Assembly (NCBI GenBank): GCA_014549065.1
Contig: JACDOX010000117.1
Coordinates: 2,095,201-2,159,200 of the forward strand
Origin: Cardinalis cardinalis
Lineage: Eukaryota > Chordata > Aves > Passeriformes > Cardinalidae
Length of the DNA: 64,000 bases
Direction of reading: 5' to 3'
The notes beneath the pieces are model-generated. The model ran no database searches, was not told the origin of the DNA, and saw only the letters and a program-made list of their open reading frames with translations. Of the stretch, positions 36,494 through 48,600 are shown piece by piece. Made by a program: the position numbers and the translations under genes. Position 1 is the stretch's first letter. The number at the start of each line of letters is the position of its first letter.

Positions 36494-38701
36494 GTATTTT
36501 GTGTCTTACTGGATTTGAAGTAGTGGTTAAATAGGGGAAGCTTTATCTCCAAGGAAAGTCACTGCAGAATCTTGCTGAGCCTNGGCAGTAGGAAATGGGA
36601 AGTTCCCTTGGAAGGGGCAAATACATTGTTCTCCCTTACAATTAACTCAATTAAAGTCACTGGGAGTTCCTATTCTATTCAGATGAGGATTTGAGCTCTT
36701 AGGGGGAAAAAAAGGCTTTTTATCACCTCAGAAGAAGAATTAACACCACTGCTCTAATGTAGAGGAAGGGGAGGAAAAAGCAATCTAGAAGCCATTGTTT
36801 ACAAAGGATGTGGGGGAAAAAACAAGTTTGTTTTTCAGATTATCTCTGCTGGCATTGCACTAAAAGATAAAAATAACTATATATCACTACTAAAGAGGTT
36901 TGGAACTGTCAGATTGTCCCTGCACTTGCCTTATATCTGTCTAGACAGAGAAGGGTGAGTGAAATAATTCTTGTAAGGACACTGCCAAGCCTTACATGCC
37001 TGCGTGCTACTGAATTATAATTAATGCTAACAAGTGCCAAGCAAAGCTGGTACAGCATCCTTAAGGAATATGAGCAGCCAAGGTTTCTTGCTAGTCAAAA
37101 ATGTATTCCAAGCCATTAGCAAGCAGGTGTTANTGGAGGCAGCATCCTCCCCGTGGTGAAGCACAGACACCTGTGTGTGCAGCACTCANGGCACAGGTGT
37201 GGAATCCTCAAAGCTTCCTGGTCTTTTCTGAGGCTTTAATGCAAAGTGCTGTTTTCCTAAGGAAGTTTTAATTTTAACACATGTAGTCCTAACTGAGGTA
37301 AAGGCTGGTATGGGCAAATGGTAAAGGGTAGTGCCCAAAGGGGGATTCTTACCCTAAATCTTGAAAGGCACAGAACCTTTGGAAAATGAAGGAGGACGTG
37401 TTTTGTTCTTGTTTTGCTGAATGAAATGCAAAAGTCAGAGATGTTTTAAATTTCTGATCCAAGCTTCCCCAAAGGCTGAGTGAGCTGGCTGTGGTGTGCC
37501 CTGCCCCAGGTCCCACAGGGCTGTGTGCTGGCTCCTCGAGGGCTCTGCAGTGCGCAGGTGGGACAGGACAGGACAGGACAGGACAGATCACAGCTGCCCC
37601 TTGCAGTGGCTCACCTGTAGGTCTGTTTGCTGGGGTGGTTGCTCTCTGCTGTGCTTGCATCCAGATTTTCACACACTTCCCACACTTAGGTTGGTCAGAC
37701 AGCCAGGACAGGCAAAAGATTTTGTCTGTGTTTGCTCTTTGTCACTCCCCTTTGCCCACCCATGGCCTGGACATTNGTGTTTCCCTTACCCTTGACCCCA
37801 TATTGCATTCAGCATCCTCTGACATCTTGCAGAAGTCACTTTTTAACACTTGCCTCCCACATTTAGTGTGGCCTTATATTCCCTGGAGACATGCATGTTT
37901 CAGATTGATGGGATGTGAACTTCCTGCTGCCTGCAGGCTTTGGAAAACTGTNTGCACTGCAGTCTTGTGTATCCTGGGTTCAGTGTTCTGACAGCCTGAC
38001 CTTGCTGTGCTGCTGCTCTCCTTGGTGGACNTCCTGTTCTCTCAGCATGGGCTGTCCCCAAGATGTTGGGAGGATACACCAGTGCCAGGCTGCTCAGGTA
38101 TTTCTAAAAGTAAATACCATGGCATATCTTGAGATGTGTAACCTGGGGAAGGAGCTCTTGCNGTAGGAGAAGAGCAAGAGCTATTTCTGCTACAATTTTG
38201 AGGCACTGGGACAGGCCTTCCAAGAAGGAATAGTTTGGTTTGGATATTTACATTTTCAGGGAAAACAACAAAAAAAAGCATGTGTAATTTCTATTCCCCT
38301 GTCTGCTGTCTCAGCACCTCTCCCTTGCTCCATGGGCAGATCTGCTTTGCTCTGTGACAGTAATTTTCCCCACATGAAAGGAAATTGTATTAAGGCTGAA
38401 CTAAGCATTTTACTCTCAGGATTCTTGGCTTCCTATATGTGTCTTACTAANCCACAGAAGATGCTGATGACCTCATTGCACATGGCTTTGTACCCCTTTG
38501 AGAAGGGGTTTTGCTTCCTCCCTCCACTGACCAACAATCAATGATGCCACTTCATCTGTACCAACGATACATTTAAAATTATAGGTATTTTTAAAATGTG
38601 GATATTTTCCTTGCTTGTAACCCCTGATGGAGGAGCAGGATCATAATCTAAGGCTCCTCAGCCTGCTTCCATATGACCTACCTCTGCTTTTCTCGTTGCA
38701 G
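36494..38701. other. Pseudogene intron
   Basis: No exon recognised. It contains a GGACA pentanucleotide repeat at 37561-37585. Confidence 0.55.
37561..37585. repeat. (GGACA)5 microsatellite
   Basis: Five perfect GGACA units head to tail in an intron of the pseudogene. Confidence 0.95.
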
Positions 38702-38861
38702 GTAAATGGCACAGTGCTCCTGCTCACCAGCACTGGGATATTCTTCATGGTGCTGGATGCATGCTCAGGAGCAGTCNTGGTAGGCAGAACTTTGACACAG
38801 TTACCAGTGAAAATCCTGCCCTTGCAGTAACTGAAAATGTTCAAACATCCATAAAAGAGAG
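38702..38861 (+). pseudogene. CEMIP2-like exon remnant: second GG-type lectin start, frameshifted
   Basis: Acceptor TCGTTGCAG ends at 38701 and the donor GTAAGA starts at 38862. It reads VNGTVLLLTSTGIFFMVLD then AC, like VNGTDFTFRSAGVLLLVVDPC of CEMIP2. The original frame hits TAA about 120 bp in; another frame continues to the donor as TENVQTSIKER. That places a frameshift near the n at 38777. Confidence 0.9.
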
Positions 38862-40074
38862 GTAAGAAAACTGCTGAGACTCCACTTCATGNAGGAACCT
38901 GTGGCTGATAGACAAAGAAAGGAAAATGATGTCATTTCATAAGCAAACCTGTGCTCTAAAGAAATCTGACNCAAATTAAAATGCAAAAATCCCAAGAATC
39001 AGCCAGATAAGAGGAGCAGCATTTCTCTCCCAGGATTGTACAGATTAGAGCAGACAGAAACAGGTTTTCTAGAAAACTGGCAATTTCTTCTAAATAAGCC
39101 AGTCATTTTCCAGCATAAGATAGGAGAGATAAGATCCTGCAAAGACACTTGGACACATCCCCATGCCCAGCCACTTCCTGGCAGCCAGTGATTCAGTTTT
39201 CCATTTTGGAAACAAGTCCATTTCTGTTTATTCTTACTGATTGTTTTTGTCTCCTGTGACAGATGAAAACCATAGGTGTGCCAGATTTTCCAGCAGGACT
39301 TTTCTTGGGTGAGCCGGTGGCTAGTCCTGCCTGCCTGCTGGCTCTCCTGCCTCGTGTGGGTCCTGGCAGTGGCCTGGACCATCCCTGTTTGTGTCTGTCC
39401 CACATTCCTTGTGGTTTTCTGTGCTGCCACATAAACATGGAACAGCAGAGATGGACAGATATNTTCTTGGCTGCTGGCAGGAGCAGGTCAAGTAGCCAGA
39501 AAACAGATTTTCAGTCCAAGGCATTTCTGAGCAGTTCATGGCCACAGATTAGAACACTGCTGAGTTATTACATCTGCATTTCTGCCCATGAGTGNGTGCA
39601 TGTCTCAGATGTGCATGAAGGGACATAGATCCATGCAATGTCTGTGCAGTCAGTTGGTTTTCCTGGTGAGATTTTGCNGTGAGGCATTCAGCTAAATGTG
39701 GCCACTCCATTCCCTGCAGGTACAACTCACTGGGGGCTGAAAGGACATCTGTGAGGACCAAAGATTGAAGAGTGATTGAGAATCAGGGCCAGGGTGTAGA
39801 TGATTTCAGAGTCTCAGCACTCCCATGAATCAGGGATGCACTCACAGTCATTTGGCCTTGTTTTGATTCCATGGAGGCACAGGTTTAATCTAGGACCATT
39901 TAAATAGGTTTAAATTTGGGAGAGCTTTCATGGGATTGAAATTAAGGGGATTTAGGTGTTCTTAAAGTCAAGCATGCTCCTACATACTTTTCANTATTGG
40001 AGCTTAAAGGTCTTGAAGATCCTTAATGAAGGAATATTTTGCAATCATGCAGTAATTACTGTTCTTCTTTTCAG
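38862..40074. other. Pseudogene intron
   Basis: No exon, RNA gene or mobile element recognised. Confidence 0.6.
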
Positions 40075-40184
40075 ATCACTTATCCTTGTGTGCTCTAGAA
40101 ATATCCCAGACCTGCTGGGCATGTCTGAAATGTCAGTTTTTGTCAAGTTAGCTTCAGCAAAGCCTATTATCTTGCACAAGGGAG
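40075..40184 (+). pseudogene. CEMIP2-like exon remnant: RSIVLLSTRG segment (open)
   Basis: Acceptor CTTCTTTTCAG ends at 40074 and the donor GTAAAT starts at 40185. Open in phase 2 to 1: it reads SLILVCSRNIPDLLGMSE and LASAKPIILHKG, aligning with SIVLLSTRGEIKQLNIS and LAKPAHLYDKG of CEMIP2. Confidence 0.92.
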
Positions 40185-42277
40185 GTAAATGTATTTATTC
40201 TATCATGTTTCTTTGTCTTTTTATTGCTTTTCGGGTTTCTTTGGCTTTTAATTAGGTTGGAAAGCCCAGAAGAATTACTGNTGTGTATCCCATCCAAAAA
40301 TGTACATGCAGTTATGCAGTGCTTATCAATATCCTTCCCACCACAATATGCCAGTGTAACCCAGTGAAAACCTCTTGGCTTAGGGGTGGTGAGAAAGAGG
40401 AGAGTTATTTCAGGGTTTTGACTCCACTTTGCCAGTGAGAAGTTGCATGCTGCAAATTCAAATTTTCCATCCTAAAGGGTGCTTGGTTTTCTAACCAAAA
40501 AAAAAAAAAGAGAGAATCATTTGATAAAGATTCCATCTCAAAAGTTCCACTGCTTTGTGAGGAAAAACAATCATAACCTGAAAAGCTGATGAAAGAGAAA
40601 GCAGTCTGCAGTGAAATAAGAACTATTTATTGTTTTGGATAGAAGGATGGTGAAATCAATAGCTTGGGATAGTCCTTACAATTTTACCTTGTATTGCTGC
40701 AAGAAATCCATTGGTATCATTGGTCCAGAAAATCCATGCTGGGTTTCCTACTGGAAAACTAGAGGCTATTGAGTCCAGGTTTGGATGAATAATGTGAGTG
40801 CTAAGGAAATCAAGAAAACAGCAAGCTAANTTGATGCAGATTTCAGAGATCAGATGGAAAGTTGACTGGGTTTCCAGCTTCTTATTTTTTGGGATGGAGG
40901 TGGGAGAGCTGGTTGCAGGGGGTTGGGGACTTTTCCCCCACTGCTTTACTGAAATTCACATCAATTTCTGGTTGAAATTTCAAAGCTCATTGCTCATTCC
41001 AGGAGAGGACAATACAGCCTTTAAGGCAGAGGCAGTGATTTCATTTTGGTGCATGTTTGATTCCTGAGAAGCTGCTTCTTCCTTCATCCTTTGAAAAGCA
41101 AAACTTTGATGTTTTCTTTTTTGCTTTTGTCCTGAAACATTATTGTTTCATTCTTTCATCAAAGCCCCGAATACTTTCGAAAGGAATTTTTTTATTAAAA
41201 AGGAATCTTTTTTTTTTTGTTTGTTTTGCCAAACTTTGTTCCCTGAACCACCTGTGCCATCCTCTTGGCTGTTTTGGGAGCTTGGTTCAGGCAGGGCCAG
41301 CTCTCCCCTGGGACACTCTGGCTGGGGTTTTGTCCTGGCCCTGCCACGTTGGTGGTGTGCTGGCGCTGGCAGTGGGACTGAGCTGCTGCTGGCTGATCCC
41401 AAGCTGCCCCTGCTTTGCCTTTCCTCGGGGCAAGGGTGCTCACCCCTGTGCCTGCCCTGGTTTCCAGTCTGGGGAATCATGTTCTGCTCATGAGCTTCCT
41501 CCTGCTGCTTCAGGTATTTGGAGTATTTTGAGTTCACAGCTCCAGGACTGCTCCGTGCAGGGGGGGCTGCATTTCAGGGCAGGCTGGAGCATTTCTCCCA
41601 AGCACACATTGCTTCTGCCAAGGATAATGCAAAAAAAAAAAAAACCCCAATCCTCTTGACCCCAGTGGGATCAGGATTTAGGGTCTTGTTTCCTGGGTTT
41701 GCAAAACTTTATTTAAATTAGAAGTGTTTACAGGAATAGTCTCAATCCAGCCAGCTGCAAATAGCCTTGGGAGTCTTTGCAATGAAAAACATAATATAAA
41801 TACAAGACATTATTATTAAAATGGAAGAATACATAATGCCTTTGTACTTTGGGACAGCAGAGGACCAGAGCAGAGTTGACATGAGGGATAGTCAAGGCAT
41901 AACAGGATGAAACAGATGTAAACTAATAAAAGAAGGATTCAAAGTGTCTAACCATTTTCTGGTAGTCAAATAAGTAGAAGTACCAGTGTTATTTAAAAAT
42001 ACAGAGTAAAACAATATTTTTGCTAACTGACATCTGGGTACCTGGCTTAGCTTGTTGAAATACCAGCAGATCCATGAGGCAGCAAGTTTGCAATTTCAGT
42101 GAGGCTCATTCCCACTTCCATCCACTTTCTCCCTCCTGTATTTTCTGTAATTTTAATTCAAGAAAAAAAGAAGGGCTAAGAAAGGTCCATGAGGTGTGGA
42201 GGGATCCCAAGCTGTGCTGCTGATAAGTGAACTGCCACACCCAGAGGGTCACTTCTCTCCTTGTGTCTGTTTTTCAG
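40185..42277. other. Last pseudogene intron
   Basis: No exon recognised. There are short poly-A runs near 40499 and 41630. Confidence 0.6.
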
Positions 42278-42620
42278 GGAGTTTTGCCAGGCTTGGCTAT
42301 AAAGGACAAGCCAAACCATCCTGGATTAAAGTCTTTAATCATGCTGGTTATCAGAANGCTGCTTCTCTTCACCATTATGTTCCCTTGAAGCTGAAAGAAT
42401 ATCAGTGTCCTGATAATACTGTTGAGCCACTAAAATTTGCTTTTTCTCAGACCTGCTTGGAGCACATCCCTGCAAAGGCTGGGGTGCCCTGGGGCACTGC
42501 TGGGGAGCACCAGCCAGGCAGAGCCCAGCAGCAGCACCACCAAAACCTGCTGTTCTTACTAGATTGTACCAAACTGATGGTGTATATTTTATAACCAATA
42601 AATATATACTCACCTTACCC
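42278..42620 (+). pseudogene. CEMIP2-like terminal exon remnant (open, with poly(A) signal)
   Basis: Acceptor TGTTTTTCAG ends at 42277. The exon reads LGYKGQAKPSWIKVFNHAGYQ-like sequence (family LGFSGNFKPSW-KLF--AGQ) and YVPLKLKEYQCPDNT (family FIPLQLDEYGCPRAT). This C-terminus is CEMIP2-like; CEMIP ends in a lysine-rich tail. After it the frame stays open for about 57 unrelated codons to TAA at 42592-42594. The 3' end of the exon is estimated as shortly after the AATAAA signal. Confidence 0.93.
42597..42602 (+). terminator. AATAAA polyadenylation signal of the pseudogene
   Basis: A canonical AATAAA follows the open frame of the terminal exon by 2 bp. The next bases are T/A-rich and then GT-rich (CTCTGTGG at about 42620), compatible with a cleavage region. 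Confidence 0.6.
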
Positions 42621-45600
42621 TCTGTGGTAGAGCTTTATTTTTCAATCAGTGTCTTGCAGAGAAGAACAGGAGCACTCTGTGGGCTGCCCTTCCCTGGGGG
42701 AAGTGTTTAAACATATCTGTGATTTGGTACCAAAGGTAAGTTTTAAAGGCAAGAGTTGCTCTGTGGTAACTGTGGGACTACAAATGAAATTTGGAAATTT
42801 AGAAACTCNAGGGAAACAAGCAAAGGTAGGGAATTCTCCTTCCTGCTTTTATCCATTAATGTCTCCTTTTTAAAGAAGGTGTCCATCTGCTGTGGCATCT
42901 TAGGTGAACTCAGCAACCTCTCCTGGGNCAGTGTGCAGTGATCTCGTGACAATGTCCTCTAATCACACTGAGCACAGAGCACAACAAGGAGTTACAAATG
43001 TGTTTCTGTCTGAAGCTAATGACCAGTCCAATGATGTTTGTCTAACTGATGTGAACACTNAATTAAGGACCTACAGGAATAAAACCCAGGATGAAGTATG
43101 TGCTGCTTAAAGTTTTGTGTTCCTTTCAGGCAATGCTCATGTTGACTTTTGGCTCCCATTGAGGACTGAAATATTGTCAGTACTATTGGCTAATTCTCTT
43201 TGCTTTATGCTTGTGCTGCAGCAGTTTGAAGTAAAGACAAAAATAAGAGATTCATATGCAAAGTGAGAAAAAACTGATGGCCTCACTGACTGCAGCTGGG
43301 CACAAAGTGACCCTGAAATGATGAAAGAGTCACTTGGGNTTGAACATGATGCTACTTGGTGACAGCAGTGAAGGGACAGGTGATTTCAGATCACCCCTGT
43401 CCTTGAATACCAAGGGCTGCTCAAACAGGTGGGTGAAGGTTGTGTAACTGATGTCCTGTTGTTTCTCCAGCATTCTCAGAAATGGCCAAACAAGTTGCTA
43501 CAGGGAAAGGTTAGTGTTTTGTTGGCCAGACTTCTGCTCCCTGGTGAGTGATTGCTCTGGCATCNACATGCTGGCCAGCTGACGTGTGCCTCTGAGTGGG
43601 ACTGAATGCCTTGGATGGGACACTTGCCTCCATCACACCCACTCTGCCATGGTCCTGGGATGGGCTGAGAGGGCACCCAGAAGGTTTACAGGCAGAAAAG
43701 GACGCTGTGGCTCCATCNCCACACCAGGTGGGAGAGGTGAGAGTTGGGTTTGGCCAGGGAAGAGGTCCTGGCTTGCCAGAAGGTGTGAAGAAATCAGTGA
43801 TGCTGCCCAGTACAGGTAAGATAAATCATGATGCAAGGGACATCATGGGGATGAGAANGGTACAACAGCCTTCACAGCTGGAACTGACCCTCCAGGGAGA
43901 TCCCTGAAGTCCTTTGGAACTCCTATTAGTACCTAATTGTTGTGATTTCTGATGCTGCACAGGAGGAAAAAAAGCAAGATGTTTTTGGCTCGTAAGCATA
44001 AGCCCAGCACTGGAACAAGTACTCACAGAGCAAGCTTTTAGCTTCTGGGAGATTTATTTGATAATCTGTGACATGTCCAGACCCTGGATCCCAATAAAAC
44101 TTTGCAGAGCTCTAACCCCAGGCTGAGACTAAACAATTGGCAAAGGAAGAGCCTGGTGAAGGAAGGAGAGGAATGTGCCTAAACCTCTGAAAAATCTCTA
44201 TTCCTCCTCCCGCCCCAGAAGGAGAGCAAATGGCAAATGTCCTGGAGAGGAAGGCGTGGAGTCGTGGCGAGCCAGATGCAAACACTGAAGTACCACAAAA
44301 GCAAAAAGAAAAATATTTACATCCTGATGCAGTTATTTGGGTAGTTAAAAGCAGCAGTTTGAAGAGGATTCAGGATGCTGTGATCCTCTTCAGCCACAGC
44401 ACTCACTTTCCTTACCTTGGGAGGGAAACAGCCCTGTGACCAGGGAGGTCTGCAGAGGGTACTGTTCCTCCAGGGACATCCAAGGGGATGTGTTCAGAGG
44501 CTGCTGCTAACTTGGCACGCACCAGGAGCCCGTGTGAATGAAGCTGTGGGGTAAGTGCTGCATGGGTGTTGTGTTGGAAGGAAGCTGCCCTATTCCTCCT
44601 GGGATTTCCTGAGGACATCCAAACACTGTGCTGGAGTCCACAGGGACTGTGTGTGTCCTCGTGGACTCACAGCTGATCCAGGTTTGTCCAGCACATCCCG
44701 TGCANTCAGGGTGCGTGGCCATTCTGGTCATCCCCAGAGCATTTCTGCATTTCTGGCATCCCCTGGAAGCACAAGCTTGGCTGGCAGCAGGCACAGCAGA
44801 GTCAGTGCACCCTGAGCCTCAGCAAATGGGGCTCAGCTTCCCACTGCTTTGGTGCTTTGAAAACTTCATGTGGTGGAGGAGGGTTTAATTCAGTGAAATG
44901 CTGGGCACTTCGAAAGCATGTGAAACTGGGAGTCAGCCTCGGATGGGTGGAGTGATGGGAATTGCAAATGATTTTGTTTAAACAGAGCCAAAAATTGCTT
45001 CCTTTCCTCTTCAAAGTCTGTAAGCCTCTGGAAAAAAAAAAAGTAAATTCTTCAAAAAAGTATAGCTTTAAAAAAAAGTAAATTCTTCAAAAAAGTATAG
45101 CTTTACTTTTCCCCTTTTATTTGTCTCAAAATAGCTTGTGGATATTACAACAAATTAGCAAACACCTTATTTTTCTTTAATTTATTAATTGTAAAAATTT
45201 CCTCTAACTCCTGCTCCTCATTCAGAATCTATTTTTATGGACATTAGGAACCAAGGAATTTGCAGTGATGTTTATACAGAATATGTGAGCAGAACCTTCT
45301 TGTTGGGAAAGTTATTAGATAAATTTATAAGAAACCAAGGTTCACTGGGAAAACAGTCAGAATGTTGCTTTTGACTCCAGTATTGATTCATTGAGAATTA
45401 AAGTCTGTTCCTGAGTTTAATCCTCCTCCTCTTGCTAGTAAAAACGAGCAGCTGATGTGTGGGTGGCAAGCAGAAGAAAAAGATGTGGAGCAGAGGCAGC
45501 TTTGCTCTGCCATGCTCTGGGACTGAACAGCATTTCCATTAGCAATCCCCAGAAATTCCTGTGTTTATTTTCTGAAGGCTTTAGCTGTGCCTGTGGCTGG

Positions 45601-48600
45601 GTGTGTGAAAATCCCCTCTGTATGTCACTGTAGCAAGGGCTGGCATGTTCTCAGGTCAGAAAAGCAAACGTGCACCTCAAATCCATCTTCCCAGCCGGGG
45701 CTAAAATGCAAAATTCCGCGAGCGGGGCGAGGGGACCTGCTGCCATGCAGTGTCAGCAAGAAGGGAGCAGAGGCGTTAATTCAACAGCTCCTCCCTTTCT
45801 CAGGATCAGCTTCCAAACCGATGTTGGCCTCCCTGCATATGCATGAGGAAAGATGCAGCAAAGTTTCAGANCTTCCTAGCAAACTGCTGCAGCCTCAGCA
45901 TCGGTGGCGGCGGTGGGAGGGTCTGGGTTTCGTGCNCCACGGCCCTGGCACTGACCCCTCAGGGTCTCTGAGAGCATCTCCTTGCAGAGGGGCCCCTCTG
46001 GCACTTTAGTGTCTGCTGGGAGTTCCCTCCCCATCAGGTAAAAGGCTTTTTTTCCCTGTGAGCATTCCNTGCTCTCTGGGGATGGTGCTGGAGCCCCACT
46101 TTGCCTCCTGGCAGGTTGGTGGTCTCTTTCACTGGGCAGTAGCAGCAACAGGAGCCACATGGTTTGCTGCCCCTGTTTGACATCTTTTTCAGGAGAGATC
46201 AGGTAGCTGCTGCTTTTTTCCAGTCCTTGCCTCATTTTTAATGGTTTGTGAATGATCCCATTATGCCCTGCTTGACATGCTGAAAGGAGTTGTCTCCAGC
46301 AGAAGCTGAAGGTGCATCCTCCAAAGAGCGTCAAGCCAATCTTAAAAAGCACTTCTAAACACCCAGTATTGGGAGCAACTTTAAAATATTTTGTTGCCAG
46401 GTTTGGGTGGTTGGTCCAGAGTTGTGCAAGGGGGCAAGTCACACTATTTGTGAATGACCCAAAGCTCTGCTCTGACCCTTCAGATTCAGGGTGTCTGTGT
46501 GACCCCACCATGTGAGGATTCAGCTTCCTCAGAGCTTTTCTTCACCGTTTTGTTCTCAGAATTGCCCTCAGTGTGTTGCCTCCAGCATGAAACCCGTGGG
46601 CAGTGGTGGAAGGGATTCCTCTCTGCAGNGTGCTTTCCAGTACAGCATCGCTGCTGACACCTGCTAGCAGCCAGCTGAGGACTGATGGTTTCCTGCATCT
46701 ACTTTTAGCATTGTCTGCTGCTATTGTTCACTTTTTGGAAAGGTTCAGCAGCTGGGAATCGTTTCAGAGAGTCTGCCTTGCCAGATGCAAGGATATGAGT
46801 CCCACTTGCCATTGCCAGGCAGCTTTTAATGGCTAGATAGAAAAGCTTTTCTCGCCCAAGANAGAAGTCCCAGATGGTATTTGAGGAAGGCTGGAGATGT
46901 GAGGCTCAGGCAGCCCTTGTGCTCTGAGAGTCTGCAGGGAGATTTGCTGACCCTGGTGGTTACATCAGAGCTGGAGCCTGCTCAAGGATGTGTGGCTGTG
47001 TCCCCTGGGCTCCCAGTGCTGAGCCAGGGAAGCGCTGCCTGGCAGGAGATATCTGCTCCTGAGCCTGCTCCTGCACCACTGGGACCAGGGCAGCCTCTAT
47101 CTCTTCCTCCTCTCATACTCAACAATCAAACCAGACACGCCACTGCTTGGACCCAGTACTTGGGAAAGATGCTGAATGGAGAGGTTTAGAAGGAAAATTC
47201 CTGAGCTTATCCTCCGAGCAGCATTTTTCCAGGCCGGTGTTAGTCACAGCTGAATCAGAGGAGTCAGATCCTCTTGGCCCTCTTGGCTCCCAGCCTTTCC
47301 AAGCCAAGTGCCAGTTAATACTAACACTGCAATGAACTCGGAATCAAACACCCTGCCTCAGTCACAAAATAAGCAGGATATTCTTTGGACTGGGGCAGAT
47401 CAGACACTGTGAAAACATCAGAGCCCTGGCACACAGCTGATGCCTCTGAAAATGACATGTCTTCCCAGTGTCTGATTGCTTGTTTTGAGCTCTGCTGATG
47501 AAGATGGATGCAATCAGGGAAGCAGTCCCTGGTGAGCAACAAGGGATATAAAATCAGAAGCCATTTTCCACAACCTGATGGTGAGTACNGTGCAGTTCCT
47601 GGCTCTAAAGAAAGCAAAGGCTGAGAAATTTCTTGATGTAGTTTCCTACCAGTTTGCTACAGGTCTGTGTCAGAGGTAAGGTTTCAGAAAAGCTCCTTTG
47701 AGCTTTTAATGGACCAGAACAAAAACATTTCTTTGCTACCTACACAGCAATAGGAGAGCAAATGCATGCCACTGTCAAAAAAACAATCCCTTCTTTTTAT
47801 TCCTGTGCAACCTTATATCATCTGAGTATATTTTATGNCCAAAACCTCACTGGTAGGAATCTGGCTTTATGGAGCACTAACACACAGTTGTGTCCACACT
47901 GTGAGAAATGCTGTTTATCTGCAATGACCATCCNGTGGTATTACCTCTTGTTTAGTTCTTCCTCAATCATTCCAGCAGAGCCTAATGACTGGGTCTGCAG
48001 ATCAGGCTGNGTAATAATCACTAATAAATCCTGGCATTTTAATGGTGACTCCTGTACTTTGGGTGTACCTCTAATAATGTTTCTTTGAAAGAGCTCTGGC
48101 TTATCCAAAGCTGATGGTTAATGCTGTTAAAATGTCAGACACGTGCAGCCTGGCTCTGGCACAAATTCCATGGCAACGGCGCTGCTCTCTGATAATGTGC
48201 ATCATTCAAAGTTATAGCACTGCTAAGTGCATTCCTCTCTTCCACTGCTCTCTAACAGCATTTCAGCACCTGATAGACTCCACCAAGCCCTCAGTCTATG
48301 CTGTTTCCAGAGCTCAGGGCTGTCAAATACACTATACCAANGCAAACAAACATTTCCCTGGCAAAATATTTCCTGTAAAATCTGGTCCTAGAGCTATTTT
48401 TACTGCAATTGTTGGATTACATGTGTTTTGAACCTGTCATTGTACTTTGAGCTGTAGCACCTTTATGAACAGTACAGATGTGTTTTACATATACATTAGA
48501 AAATTTGTTCCAGAATAAATCCTGGCTTCTTTCATTTTTTTTCTTGTGTTTCTGTTGTTGTATAGCTGATATTAACAAGTGACATGGAAAACAACATTTG

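Larger units (their letters stand above)
209..42602 (+). pseudogene. CEMIP2/TMEM2-like cell-surface hyaluronidase gene, inactivated (5' part off window)
   Basis: Exon remnants in family order cover the GG-type lectin end, the parallel beta-helix core and the C-terminal second GG-type lectin region of a CEMIP2-like protein. Family members bind and depolymerise hyaluronan; CEMIP2 is a type II membrane protein and CEMIP is secreted. Assignment to the CEMIP2 side rests on motifs such as LTRNIVIQGEMEDSC (third exon), the TLPRN run near 10700, VNGT at 38702 and KPSWIKVFNHAGYQ in the last exon, compared with family sequences from memory. It also rests on the junction between the 209-365 and 672-859 exons, which lacks two exons present in CEMIP. 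Introns are retained, so it is not a processed copy. Disablements: frameshifts in the exons at 209, 672, 1173, 8446, 10565, 16350 and 38702; a 1-bp loss plus a lost acceptor at 9818; in-frame stops at 11087, 11125 and 23153. I cannot exclude a transcribed non-coding remnant. Confidence 0.92.

Noticed and set aside
209..42602. Interpretation as a functional gene with sequencing errors
   Set aside because: Lesions occur in at least eight separate exons and include a splice-site change, in-frame stops and a deleted motif, while CEMIP in the same assembly has none over ten exons.
209..42602. Interpretation as a processed retropseudogene
   Set aside because: Introns and splice sites are present throughout.
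45876..46511. A 211-codon minus-strand open frame
   Set aside because: No recognisable protein similarity, contains ambiguous bases, no promoter or splice evidence.
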